This document shows, in pieces, positions 1-7,735 of a stretch of 22,514 nt of DNA (its first letter is position 1; the number at the start of each line of letters is the position of its first letter). The stretch comes from Chara braunii. Taxonomy: Eukaryota > Streptophyta > Charophyceae > Charales > Characeae. The stretch lies in assembly GCA_003427395.1 (NCBI GenBank), contig BFEA01000692.1, positions 267,407 to 289,920 on the forward strand, written 5' to 3'. The position numbers were made by a program, and so were the translations under genes. The notes under the pieces are model-generated. The model ran no database searches and was not told the DNA's origin. It was given only the letters and a program-made list of their open reading frames with translations.

Positions 1-94
1 CGGACACATGATCACAGGGTTGGATCCTCAGGAGTAAGGATACTCAGCTCCCGCAAACGTTGATCTGCCACTGCTTGCCCTGGGAGTGGGTCAT

Positions 95-96
<2 letters not shown>

Positions 97-138
<42 letters not shown>

Positions 139-175
139 GTGTGTGGGTGTGTGGGTGTGCGTGTGCGTGTGTGTG
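97..175. repeat. (GT)n microsatellite
   Basis: An almost uninterrupted GT/GC-interrupted dinucleotide run of about 80 bp. The right half carries variant units (GTGC, GTGG), which suggests an older interrupted tract. The His/Thr-rich frames across it on either strand are by-products of the repeat, not genes. It probably lies inside an SPS intron. Confidence 0.95.
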
Positions 176-222
176 CTGTTAGGTTCGCTATACACAATTC
201 CACAAGAAGCATGACTGTTCCA

Positions 223-293
223 AACTGTTTTGCCGGAACTTCACCGACTCATCAGGAGGTTGAAGCATGACAGTCTGCCCAGGATGCATTTGA
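223..293 (+). repeat. Dispersed repeat copy 1 (about 70 bp)
   Basis: This stretch is an imperfect direct repeat of 587-660. The two share the order ACTGTTT, CAC-C-AACTCATC-GGAGG-TGAA and GACAGTCTGC, with scattered substitutions throughout. The copies are about 365 bp apart with unrelated, mildly GT-rich and A-rich DNA between them. I see no coding signal and cannot assign the repeat to a known family. Confidence 0.6.
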
Positions 294-586
294 CTGATAG
301 AGAAGGACTCTCCACGTCGCCCGAGTTAGTGATACTCTGAGAAAAGAGGTCGACTTTACTCGCAGCAACACTGCAATCCTTTGTGTGTCTGTGTGTTGTG
401 ATGTTTGCATGTGTGCGTGATGATGTGTTACGTATATACTTCCAGCATAAAGCGCTCCCCCGATACCCAACGACCACTCATTACAATTCTGCGTATTCTC
501 CTGTAAACCCTAGCAGATATCATGTGCACGAAAAGAAGGACACAGCACAGAGGAACAAAGAAAACGAAAAGAACAAGGACAGTGAC

Positions 587-660
587 AGACTGTTTCATCG
601 GACTCTCACCAACTCATCGGGAGGCTGAACCCTCGACAGTCTGCTCAATCCCCATATTGA
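587..660 (+). repeat. Dispersed repeat copy 2 (about 70 bp)
   Basis: Second imperfect copy of the 223-293 segment, in the same orientation. Identity by eye is roughly three quarters, highest around the ACTCATC-GGAGG core and GACAGTCTGC. The 294-586 interval between the copies contains no recognisable gene. Confidence 0.6.
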
Positions 661-695
661 TGCTTTGAGTCATAACAAGTCTACTTCAATCCCTG

Positions 696-1050
696 TTGCG
701 AGTGAACAGCCCGGCAGGTGACAAGACAAGCGGGAAGGCAAAAGAGGCAGCAGTACAGCAGAGGCCAGGTGGGCGGGCAGGTGGGTGGGAGAGTACAGAC
801 GCAAACAATAAGGCAGCCAGAGAAGTAGAAGCCAGGCAAACGACTCAGCAAACACATGGGCGGGCAGCTAGCCAGGCAGCAAGAGCAACCAAGCAAAAAA
901 GCAGAAGGTGGCCAGGCGGGCAAAAATACAGGCACACAAGGCAAGCGTGTCAGCGGCACAGGCACACGTGGTGTAAGGATGGGCAACCAGGCCGCAGGGA
1001 AGGCCCGATAAGGCAGTCCACACAGACCACAGCAGATCGTCACTTACTCA
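696..1050. repeat. Low-complexity GGCA/GCAAG-rich region
   Basis: A purine-rich stretch built from loosely repeated words such as GGCAGG, GGGCGG, CCAGGC and AGCAA. A 208-codon plus-strand frame and a 120-codon minus-strand frame cross it. Their Gln/Arg/Ala-rich and Cys/Leu/Pro-rich compositions follow from the base bias and match no family I know, so neither is called a gene. It probably lies in intronic DNA of SPS. Confidence 0.5.
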
Positions 1051-1330
1051 GCATCAAGAGCCAGGGGGACACGAGACGAATGTTTGTGACAGCTAGTGAA
1101 CATGGAGAACACAATCATCCTGAAGATAGCCGTCATTGTGATAGTATTTTAGGCACTTTCGGGAAACAAGCACTGAATATTCGGCGCATCTTCAAGGTGG
1201 CTTTTAGCCCCCGCTTTCACCGCAAAAAAAGAAAAAACATGGGGGAAGACCAGAACGTGCAAAAAGTGGACAGCACAGAGAAAATGCTTACAACCACAGG
1301 AAGGAAAATAAGTTATAGATAATGTGATTG

Positions 1331-1392
1331 TGTGTGTGTGTGCGCGCGTGTGAGCTTGTGCATGCTGGCATGCATGTGTTTGTGTGTTATGG
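1331..1392. repeat. GT-rich degenerate microsatellite
   Basis: A short, interrupted GT/GC tract (TGTGTGTG, GCGCGCGTGTG, then TGTTTGTGTG), much less perfect than the one at 97-175. It separates the low-complexity region from a tandem duplication that begins about 60 bp later. Confidence 0.8.
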
Positions 1393-1450
1393 AACGTCTC
1401 CAAAATGGACCACAATCCGTCAACACATAGATATATATATAGTATTATAT

Positions 1451-1715
1451 CATAGACAATAATAATCAGAGTGCAAGGTGGGGGACATCTGGTTCGTTGA
1501 GCACCTAGTGCTCACATCGCTGCCCACTAAAAACGAACGTGCGCACCCAAAAACTGAGAAGTGCCCCCTCGACTCACCTGCATCATAGACAATAATAATC
1601 AGAGTGCAAGGTGGGGGACATCTGGTTCGTTGAGCATCTGGTGCTCACATAGCTGCCCACTAAAAACGAACGTGCGCACCCAAAAACTGACAAGTGCCCC
1701 GTCGACTCACCTGCA
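1451..1715 (+). repeat. Two-copy tandem duplication, 133-bp unit
   Basis: Unit 1 (1451-1583) and unit 2 (1584-1715) lie head to tail and differ at only about five positions (about 96% identical by eye), so the duplication is fairly recent. Each unit starts CATAGACAATAATAATCAG and ends near GACTCACCTGCA. No reading frame in it looks like protein. It sits 60 bp upstream of a U6 snRNA pseudogene. Confidence 0.95.
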
Positions 1716-1775
1716 GCTGACGGGACGCAATCACTAAACATGATGTAGGGGCCGCAAACCTTCAGCAAGAACAAA

Positions 1776-1860
1776 AAGGACAGCTGCTAAAATTCAAACC
1801 GTAGAGAGAAGATTAGTGTGGCCCCTGCACAACACAAAGAAGAAAACAAAAAAAAGAAAA
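1776..1860 (+). pseudogene. U6 snRNA-derived pseudogene with A-rich tail
   Basis: The core matches the most conserved part of spliceosomal U6 RNA: GGACA, then TAAAATT, then AGAGAAGATTAG, then GGCCCCTGC-CAA. U6 pairs with U4 and U2 in the spliceosome. Here the 5' stem-loop is degenerate and everything 3' of the GCGCAA region is replaced by an A-rich tail (about 1833-1860). The truncated, A-tailed form looks like a retroposed copy, not a polymerase III gene, and I see no upstream element or TATA box at the plant U6 spacing. It is one of two U6 relics in the window; the other is on the minus strand at 10305-10398. Confidence 0.8.
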
Positions 1861-1890
1861 GACTGCCGTGTATTTTCTCTGCCGCAGAAC

Positions 1891-2072
1891 GTTTTGCTGT
1901 TGCTTCTAGTGGTGGAAGGCTGGCCACTGTTTGTGTAGGTCAGCACTAGGTCCCTAGACACCAATCTACCTCAGGTCACTTTTGCTGTTCTTTCTAGTGC
2001 TGGAGGCTAGCCGCTGTTTGTGTAGTTCATCAGAATTATCACTAGGTCCCTACACACCATTCTACCTCAGGG
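1891..2072 (+). repeat. Two-copy tandem duplication, about 90-bp unit
   Basis: Unit 1 (1891-1976) and unit 2 (about 1978-2072) share TTTTGCTGTT, TTCTAGTG-TGGA-GGCT, CACTAGGTCCCTA and CTACCTCAGG. The second unit has a roughly 9-bp insertion before CACTAGG. It is more diverged than the 1451-1715 pair, so it is probably an independent and older event. Confidence 0.85.
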
Positions 2073-2628
2073 CACACTCAATACACTTTGTGCGTGTACG
2101 TGCTGTTTGGTTACTGAGATAGTTATTGTTTTCAAAACCTTGCGGCAATCGGTGTTTGGGCAAGGGCAAAACCAACATAAATAATTGAGGCAGTGAGAGG
2201 TAGCAGACGGAGATGTGGGATCACAACCAAGTGGAAGAGAAACAGCCTAACCCATCCATGGAAAGCATTTTTCTTCATTGTTGTGCAATCTCAATCTCTC
2301 AAATAAAAGCAATGTTGACTCATTGTTGAGTATCATGCTTCCAGGACAGGATCGTACAAGAAGTCCATGAAATGAAACAAGTACATAACCCGGGGTGGAT
2401 TGTGAGGTCCCCGGCCTCACATTTGCCTTTTGAATAACATTAACCTTTCTTAAACCACTAGTACCTTTGACGTTTCGAAAAATAGCGGGCCTCTGACCTT
2501 TCAGGAGGCCGAAACGAAACGACGGCCGCCGATTAGATTTATCAATGGCAGCCGTCGTCAGGCCCAGCCTCCGAGTTCTTCGGGAACTGGCGTTTTCCCT
2601 CATTTGTGAAGCGGCAAAGGTACTGCAC
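2073..2628 (-). other. Proximal part of an SPS intron (after exon B)
   Basis: On the minus strand this follows the donor at 2628 and should be the start of an intron that runs past position 1, because the next conserved SPS block (LHGLIRGENMELG...DTGGQ in plants) is not found in 1-2628. The exon B frame happens to stay open for 126 more codons, to a stop at 2247. A transcript retaining the intron would therefore gain a long unrelated tail before terminating. I see no other gene here. Confidence 0.55.
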
Positions 2629-2843
2629 CTTATCAACACAATGTAGAGTTTCTTTTCATGTTGCTCTCCCCATATATCCTTGTCCATCTGAACACCTTCA
2701 GGAAGTGGTGGAACTTCGTCATCCAGCTCCTCATCAGTGCCCATCCCAGCAAGCGGCCCAGCATAATCGTGATATTTCACTTCCGAGTCTCTCTCTTTGG
2801 CGAGGTGCTGACTTGCAAGTCGGTGTGCCTCTTCCCATTCCAA
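2629..2843 (-). CDS. SPS: Sucrose-phosphate synthase, internal exon (partial gene)
   Basis: Sucrose-phosphate synthase is the cytosolic GT4 glycosyltransferase that makes sucrose-6-phosphate from UDP-glucose and fructose-6-phosphate. This 215-bp exon encodes 71 residues plus two bases of the next codon. It begins LEWEEAHRLASQHL, which fits the LE-EEAQRLAKRRLE segment right after the KKKQ motif of plant SPS. An acidic, variable linker (DEELDDEV) follows, and it ends DIWGEQHEKKLYIVLI, matching the conserved W......KKLY-VLIS block that opens the glycosyltransferase domain. The acceptor is a pyrimidine-rich tract ending TAG at 2844-2846. The donor AAG|GTGCAG leaves AG in phase 2, so a C or T in the next exon would complete the conserved Ser. 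The linker lacks the basic RISS-type serine site found just before this W in higher-plant SPS. The first residue is Leu (TTG), not a start codon. Confidence 0.85.
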
Positions 2844-2999
2844 CTACACGAAGAGAAGAATGCAAAACGGAATCACGGACATTCATCCAGCAAAATGGTT
2901 AGCGAAGCAAGACTATGAACTTCAACAAAGATAACTGAAACGACGAAATTTTCTTTGACGTTGTACTTTTTTTCATGGCTACGCTGGAGCCGGACACCA

Positions 3000-3087
3000 G
3001 ACCAATCCAGACGTCTGGCCGGAACTCTGTCCGGATGTATCCCGACCAATCCAGATGTCCAGCTGGAACTCTGTCCGGGTGTATCCG
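3000..3087 (+). repeat. Two-copy tandem duplication, 44-bp unit
   Basis: Units 3000-3043 and 3044-3087 share GACCAATCCAGA, GTC, GGAACTCTGTCCGG and TGTATCC. The surrounding 2980-3115 is rich in CCGGA/TCCGG words, so the pair may be what remains of a longer CCGG-rich repeat. Confidence 0.85.
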
Positions 3088-3537
3088 GATCCGCCCTGTG
3101 ATCAGGACGCCCGGATCGCCGCCATGACCTTTTTATAATACTGTGACATGCATGGTCATGCTGCAGAGTCCTTTACAGAGGGAGACTCTAAATTTCAAAG
3201 AAGATGACAGCAAAGACTAAGCTATGTGACATTGTATGTATACTTTCTCTCCGCCTAGAATCATAACTTAGAATCGTAACTCATATCACTGTCATATGTA
3301 ATATGCATGCATATTACATCAGTGCACACAAAAAATACATAACATATCGCCACAAGCAACGGCGCGATAAGTGTAGACATACCGATTACTCTGTTATTTT
3401 TCTCAGTCCTTTCCTCGTGTAGATATAATTGTTCCGTAGCGGTGATGATCACGAATGCATTCAGGACACACATGTCAGAAGAATAACTGAAAGGAAGGAC
3501 AAACAAAAGGCTAGAACGAGAGCAAGGTGCAACAGAA

Positions 3538-3539
<2 letters not shown>

Positions 3540-3620
<81 letters not shown>
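3540..3620. repeat. (TC)n microsatellite, about 40 units
   Basis: A perfect TC/GA run of about 80 bp inside the SPS intron. On the minus strand (the transcribed sense) it reads as (GA)n. Frames through it encode poly(Arg-Glu) or poly(Ser-Leu) and are not genes. Such a perfect, long tract is likely to vary in length between individuals. Confidence 0.98.
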
Positions 3621-3624
<4 letters not shown>

Positions 3625-4373
3625 ACCCACTACTTTTTTTCTTTTTTCCATTCTGGGGAGCACCAGTCCGGTTCCTATTCCACCGGCAAGTCAGAAATAA
3701 ATATTACGTCATGACACACTCACGCTTCCTTCCGTCTGGCCGAAGGAACCCTGACCAACATTGATTACTCCCGCACCGTGGAGGATTAACTGTCAGCTTG
3801 CCTTACTTACACCTTTCCTCTCAGGTCCACCACATGAGCCTGTCATATAAAAAATAAAGAGCAAGAAAGGTAAGAGAAGCTACGGAAGTTGCAATCTTGG
3901 AGTTCGCCCTCCAAAGTTATGTGACCTGTGATGGATGTTGTCCTTCTGCTGGTTGGGATCTCTGCCTTTTCCACCCTGTTTCTGAGTTGTGCCAGTCTTT
4001 CCATCATATGTGGAAGTCATTTATCTCTGCAACTTTGCCCCTTGCAAGCCACACTTAGTGAATTTTGCCTTGACTCTTCTCTGTTGCTCTTCGTCATCTG
4101 GCATGACTGTCCACTACTATTTCAAGAAATTTGAAGTTTTCGATCACTGGTGACAGAAAAAACTTGTGAATCAGAGGTTCTCCATATCATAACATGATTT
4201 TTATTCATTCCCAGTACTCGTTTTATCAGATAGATAAATCATAAATCTATGATCAACATTGCATTGTTTACAGCTAACCTCAATTGCTTTAGCATAGGTT
4301 CCCCATACCTCAGGCAAGTCGTCGTTTCCAAATACGATTGTTTGTTAACGTTTCTTCTACGTCCTCTATACAA
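3621..4373. other. Intronic sequence with no recognisable feature
   Basis: About 750 bp between the (TC)n and the first (GAT)n tract. I see short T-rich runs and no protein-like frame on either strand. A 68-codon hydrophobic frame at 3928-4134 (+) has no recognisable motif and lies antisense to an intron, so I leave it uncalled. Confidence 0.6.
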
Positions 4374-4393
4374 GATGACGATGATGATGATGA

Positions 4394-4426
<33 letters not shown>

Positions 4427-4427
4427 A
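4374..4427. repeat. (GAT)n microsatellite 1
   Basis: Trinucleotide GAT run with one C interruption near the start and one GA slip at about 4393. It lies in the SPS intron, 170 bp from a second, independent (GAT)n tract. Confidence 0.95.
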
Positions 4428-4592
4428 TAATCTTTTTCCTAGTAAAGTGAATATTTCATTTTGTTCTTTTTTTAATCTACTTCATGTCCATAATGATGGA
4501 ATGCAAGCTTTTGGTACTCCAGAAAACAATTTTTGATTGAACCTGTCCTTGCACAATGGATACAGGCTACACATGGGAAAACACCTTATGGA

Positions 4593-4594
<2 letters not shown>

Positions 4595-4636
<42 letters not shown>

Positions 4637-4643
4637 CGATGAT
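4595..4643. repeat. (GAT)n microsatellite 2
   Basis: Second GAT run, with a single GAC interruption near its right end. The poly-Asp and poly-Met frames it creates are artefacts. It lies about 150 bp inside the intron from the exon A donor. Confidence 0.95.
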
Positions 4644-4798
4644 ATCATCCTGTTTTTTTCACTACCCCTGTATATGTTCTGTAAAGAGTCTAAACTTCAA
4701 AAGACTAGACGATAAAGTGCAACCGCTATAAGATATTGAAGGAAGCCCGCAGAATTGTCGGCAGAACTATTTAAACGAGTTCTAATTCTGTCTCCTAC

Positions 4799-4888
4799 CT
4801 GCTTCTTTTTTCGTGTGAGATGCCATATTCTCCAGCAGAGATACTCCAGACGACTCCCTCGTTCGTGGACATTGCGCATTGCCGTGGC
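4799..4888 (-). CDS. SPS: Sucrose-phosphate synthase, N-terminal-region exon (partial gene)
   Basis: A 90-bp exon, phase 0 at both ends, encoding 30 residues. Its C-terminal 18, RLEYLCWRIWHLTRKKKQ, match the highly conserved N-terminal SPS motif RLENMCWRIW-LARKKKQ of land plants. The preceding AMRNVHERGS matches the conserved ATRN-RER-S/T stretch. Acceptor: a pyrimidine-rich run ending TGTGTGCAG just above 4888. Donor: CAG|GTAGGA. In Arabidopsis-type SPS genes a short exon carries the same block and ends at the same KKKQ boundary, as I recall, so both sequence and exon structure support the call. The motif lies upstream of the glycosyltransferase domain in the SPS N-terminal region. The exon before it, expected to end near a conserved FDETDL..(T/S)W(V/I)K, was not found above 4888, so the upstream intron is either very long or exon 1 is beyond the window. 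Confidence 0.88.
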
Positions 4889-5469
4889 CTGCACACAGTC
4901 AAAGAAGGTCGAGCAAATAATTGTCAGACATGTGCCATTATCAAGGAGCTCTGCTCCGTTTCCCCCCTTTACCTGTTCTTTAAACTTCTTTTCCTTTCTT
5001 TTTTTTTTTGCCCCTTTGAAGCCCTTTCCCTTTTTCGAAAGGGGGAAGCCCCTAACACTTATCATTGGACAGGGTTTAGAAGCAACCTATCGCTCAACAG
5101 TTCCTGGCACGCACGGCTCATATACTGGGCAGGTAGCGTAAGCTTTTTTGTTACTGTTTCCGGTCGAACTGCTCCCCAATTTAGGATTATCCATACTCAG
5201 GCGTGTAGAGAGCGTCTGATCTACACGGATGGGGAGTGCATTGATTCAAACGGTGATCTAGTGCATGCAGCTGCTGAGAGTGAGGTGGAGATAAGGCAGT
5301 AGTAGACTTGGGATCTCGAGTATTCAAGTTGTTAACGGCATGTGTCGTTCTCCGAGTGGATGACGCAGAAGGGCAATGACCTGAAGGAGTTGGTATGTTG
5401 GATGATCAGCTTCCGTACTTCACTTGCAAATGATGTCATCCAGGATGTTGAAGCCCCACATGATGTGCT
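4889..5469. other. No recognisable gene; probable upstream SPS intron
   Basis: On the minus strand this precedes exon A and begins with its pyrimidine-rich acceptor tract. A plus-strand frame of 160 codons (4820-5302) runs antisense to exon A and its flank; it has no known motif and is treated as chance. Otherwise T-rich runs (about 4975-5045) and nothing else. Confidence 0.5.
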
Positions 5470-5772
5470 ACACTGCTACTGCATTTCTGCAGGTAGTGCA
5501 TCTTCTTTCCCCGTCCTGGATTCTTGCAGGCGCACAAAGATACGTCTAGGATCGGAAGTTTCAAATTTCTATTGCGTGGATTAGGCCAGACTGAGGGAGC
5601 AAGAACGTTCAGGTGCCATACACTGCTACTGTATTTCTGCATGGAGCGTGTGTCTTCTTTCCCCGCTGTGGATTCTTGCATGCACACAAAGATGTGTCTC
5701 GGTGGACGTATCTTTGAAGTTTCTATTGCGAGGACTAGGTCCGACTGAGGGAGCTAGAACGTTCAGGTGCCA
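5470..5772 (+). repeat. Two-copy tandem duplication, 150-bp unit
   Basis: Unit 1 (5470-5619) and unit 2 (5620-5772) share ACACTGCTACTG-ATTTCTGCA, TCTTCTTTCCCCG, GATTCTTGCA-GC-CACAAAGAT, TTTCTATTGCG and GAGGGAGC-AGAACGTTCAGG. Identity by eye is roughly 80-85%. Parallel frames of similar sequence occur in both units, as expected for a duplication, with no protein family recognised. Confidence 0.9.
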
Positions 5773-6012
5773 TCAGCATATGTCAGTTGATGGTTGGTTT
5801 TCGTGGCTTTCGCAGCTTCTGCACCATCATGAGGGAGGGGCCGAATTGGGGCCAGGGATGAGGTGCCACGTACCCAACTTCTTCATTTTGAACCATACGT
5901 CACAGAGAATTCAAGCCCGTGGGACCCGGTCCCGGAACTTTGAAATTTATAATCCATGAGTAGTAAAACCGACACTTGTGTCCGCCTGGGGAAACCACTC
6001 GACTCATGGCTA

Positions 6013-6100
6013 CGGGCATACTCACACTGCAACTTCCCAGGAGTATCTCGGCGTCATGACGTCCAAACTCATTGAAGAAAGTCTTACTGCAAGTACGCCC
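6013..6100 (+). mobile_element. Short MITE (88 bp) with GGGCATACTC-type ends
   Basis: The left end reads GGGCATACTCACACTGCAAC. The reverse complement of the right end reads GGGCGTACTTGCAGTAAGAC. Both ends are flanked by TA (6011-6012 and 6101-6102), consistent with a TA target duplication. The ends closely resemble those at 12243 and at 13617/14354, so they define a non-autonomous DNA transposon family. The 88-bp interior cannot encode a transposase. TA targets fit Tc1/mariner-like elements, but the superfamily is inferred. Confidence 0.6.
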
Positions 6101-6430
6101 TAAGAAAGCTAGGGAAAATGCTCCGGACTCAGTACATAGCTTCAAAAAAACTGAGCTTCTATGTAATCGTAACTACCCAATCTGGGACTCTGTACTTCGT
6201 ACCCGGACAAACTGCCGACGAAGCAAGAAAAGCCGACGCTCCTGCATAAACTAGGAATACTGTGTGGCCATTGATAGCTAAGAACGTTATTTGAAAAATG
6301 TTCAAAAAAGTTAAAAAAACTGCCTCCTTTATTAACCTTAATAATTCATATCAATTGATTCAATTATCAATATCACTTTGACAAAACTGGCTCTTTCGCA
6401 TAGTTATTGTAGATGGTCCCATCTCTGGTG

Positions 6431-6446
6431 AAGACCTCATCCCATC
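6431..6446 (+). repeat. Target-site duplication, left copy (16 bp)
   Basis: AAGACCTCATCCCATC, repeated exactly at 6558-6573. The pair brackets a poly(A)-tailed insert, the hallmark of LINE-type target-primed reverse transcription. Confidence 0.85.
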
Positions 6447-6557
6447 ATTTTCTTTTCTTTTTCCCGCAAAGAAACTCATCCATCCTACCAATTCTAACGG
6501 ATGTCCCACAGGCGACATGCATTAGGGGAAGGCAAAAAAAAAAAAAAAAAAAAAAAA
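6447..6557 (+). mobile_element. Poly(A)-tailed retroposed RNA fragment
   Basis: An 87-bp body (6447-6533) is followed by a 26-A run (6534-6559; the last two As can be counted in either the tail or the duplication) and bracketed by a perfect 16-bp direct repeat. This is the structure of an L1-type retroposed, 5'-truncated transcript. The body shows no polymerase III boxes, no AATAAA signal and no protein frame, and I do not recognise its parent RNA. It begins with a pyrimidine-rich stretch and ends GGGGAAGGC before the tail. The long uninterrupted A-run suggests a recent insertion. Confidence 0.75.
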
Positions 6558-6573
6558 AAGACCTCATCCCATC
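6558..6573 (+). repeat. Target-site duplication, right copy (16 bp)
   Basis: Exact second copy of AAGACCTCATCCCATC, directly following the poly(A) tail of the retroposed fragment. Confidence 0.85.
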
Positions 6574-6615
6574 CCAAGACAGCTAAAAGAGACTGAACCT
6601 TCTACATAAATATAG

Positions 6616-6806
6616 ATGCTACCAATGGGCCTAGCTCAGTTGGTACACCCATGAACTGTTGAAATACAGACCCAAGTTCGAATCCAGATACAATCAGATC
6701 ACCAGAATAAAATCATTCTGAATTACTTGGGGCCGGTCAGAAGTTTAATGATGATATCTCAAGGCCGTCGCCCTTTTAAAAAAAAATAATAATAATAAAT
6801 AAATAA
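6616..6806 (+). mobile_element. tRNA-derived SINE
   Basis: About 190 bp. The head has an RNA polymerase III A box TAGCTCAGTTGG (6632-6643) and a B box AGTTCGAATCC (6675-6685) at tRNA-like spacing. An unrelated body and an A-rich/(TAA)(TAAA)n tail (about 6777-6814) follow. ATAAATATAG occurs exactly at 6606-6615 and 6807-6816 and may be a 10-bp target duplication, although it is AT-rich and merges with the tail. The tRNA head cannot fold as a full cloverleaf, so this is a SINE and not a tRNA gene. It lies only 43 bp from the retroposed fragment's right duplication. Confidence 0.75.
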
Positions 6807-6816
6807 ATAAATATAG

Positions 6817-7414
6817 GGGGCAAAAGAAAAAACCTGACCTAGAACGGAAAACTGCCCTGCATACCAAACTGTCTCCTATACCAAAGTCAACACGCAGATT
6901 CATCATAAGTTATAACGGAAGCCATTACAGATGCAATTGCCATTTACTGCCCATGGAATCCCATGGCCGCCATTAACCGGAATTGTCTCCAGACTTGTCC
7001 GCATAAAAATTACTAAAAATGGACATGGACATACAGATGGTCAAGTGGAAGGACAGTAGTGCAGGACAAGCAAACATCCAGGTCCATTCTGACAGGGGCA
7101 ATGACGGAACCAGGTTCTGATGAATTGCAATAATTGTGGCACTGCCGCGTAGCGGCGCAGTACACAAACTTTGACAACGATGTCCTCCCACTGGCCACTG
7201 GAGGGAGGAGTGGCAGGGAGGCTCGAAATAGAATAAATCACACTACTGTCCAAGTATATTGTTCGTCTTCTTTGCTGTTGCCGATGTCTCTCCTCTGCAT
7301 TTTCTTTAGTGTTCATGGCACCAGTCTCCCAGTATTCTGATGACCATCATCCTTTTCTTGTAGTTCTTTTCCTTTCTCTTCAACTTTCTTCATAGAAAAG
7401 CAGGGATTCCCTAT
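6817..7414. other. No recognisable feature
   Basis: About 600 bp without a supported gene. Overlapping 61-91-codon frames at 6973-7340 occur on both strands with no shared family signal and are treated as chance. Confidence 0.55.
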
Positions 7415-7476
7415 TTCTTCTTCGTCTTCTTCTTCTTCTTCTTCTTCTCCTCCTTCTTCTTCTTCTGCTTCTGCTT
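7415..7476. repeat. (TTC)n imperfect microsatellite
   Basis: TTC repeat with GTC, TCC and TGC interruptions. The opposite strand encodes a poly-Glu stretch in a 61-codon frame, which is a repeat artefact. Confidence 0.9.
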
Positions 7477-7507
7477 GGATGATCTCATGGATTTTCATGT
7501 TGTGCGA

Positions 7508-7735
7508 TAAACAGTAAGTTGGACATTGGGGGTCAATATATGGCTAGAGGCCAACCCCGACGGGCACCCGGTGGTACCCACTGTTGAATACTTTCGGATC
7601 CTAGCATACGCTAAGGAACATTCCCCTTACTTGCCACCTTTTTTACTTAGCCACGGTTTTCCAAACAGTGACCAGGAATTAGCAATTGCAGAAATATATT
7701 ATTTTCAATCTAGCAGCTAAAAGAGAGCTACTCCC
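7508..7735 (+). other. Unassigned protein-like open frame
   Basis: Open from just after a TAA at 7508-7510 to TAA at about 7718-7720, roughly 70 codons. It contains GHPVVPTVEYFRILAYAKEH, which has a more balanced composition than most frames here. There is no ATG near the start, no convincing acceptor, and I recognise no family. It could be a fragment of a decayed gene or chance. Confidence 0.15.

Larger units (their letters stand above)
2844..4798 (-). other. SPS intron (1,955 bp, phase 0)
   Basis: Bounded on the minus strand by donor CAG|GTAGGA (GT at 4797-4798) and acceptor TTCGTGTAG (AG at 2844-2845). Both sides are phase 0, joining Q and L of the conserved KKKQ-LE sequence. It holds a 44-bp tandem pair (3000-3087), an 80-bp (TC)n tract and two (GAT)n tracts. 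The rest (about 3088-3538 and 3621-4373) shows nothing I can name. Confidence 0.8.

Noticed and set aside
696-1322. 208-codon plus-strand open frame, the longest ATG-type frame in the window
   Set aside because: Most of it is low-complexity GGCA/GCAAG sequence giving a Gln/Arg/Ala-biased product; there is no domain, and a long antisense frame overlaps it.
2340-2400. Minus-strand VLVSFHGLLV resembling the next conserved SPS block (VLISLHGLI)
   Set aside because: The KKLYIVLI part is already present in exon B, there is no acceptor directly before it, and the following residues do not match the ENMELGRD-DTGGQ sequence expected; judged coincidence.
3261-3626. Poly(Arg-Glu) and poly(Ser-Leu) frames
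   Set aside because: Pure translation of the (TC)n microsatellite.
4533-4731. Poly-Asp and poly-Met frames
   Set aside because: Pure translation of the (GAT)n microsatellite.
4820-5302. 160-codon plus-strand frame
   Set aside because: It runs antisense to SPS exon A and its acceptor tract and shows no motif of its own.
6632-6700. tRNA gene at 6632
   Set aside because: A and B boxes are present, but the anticodon arm and acceptor stem do not pair, and a SINE tail follows.
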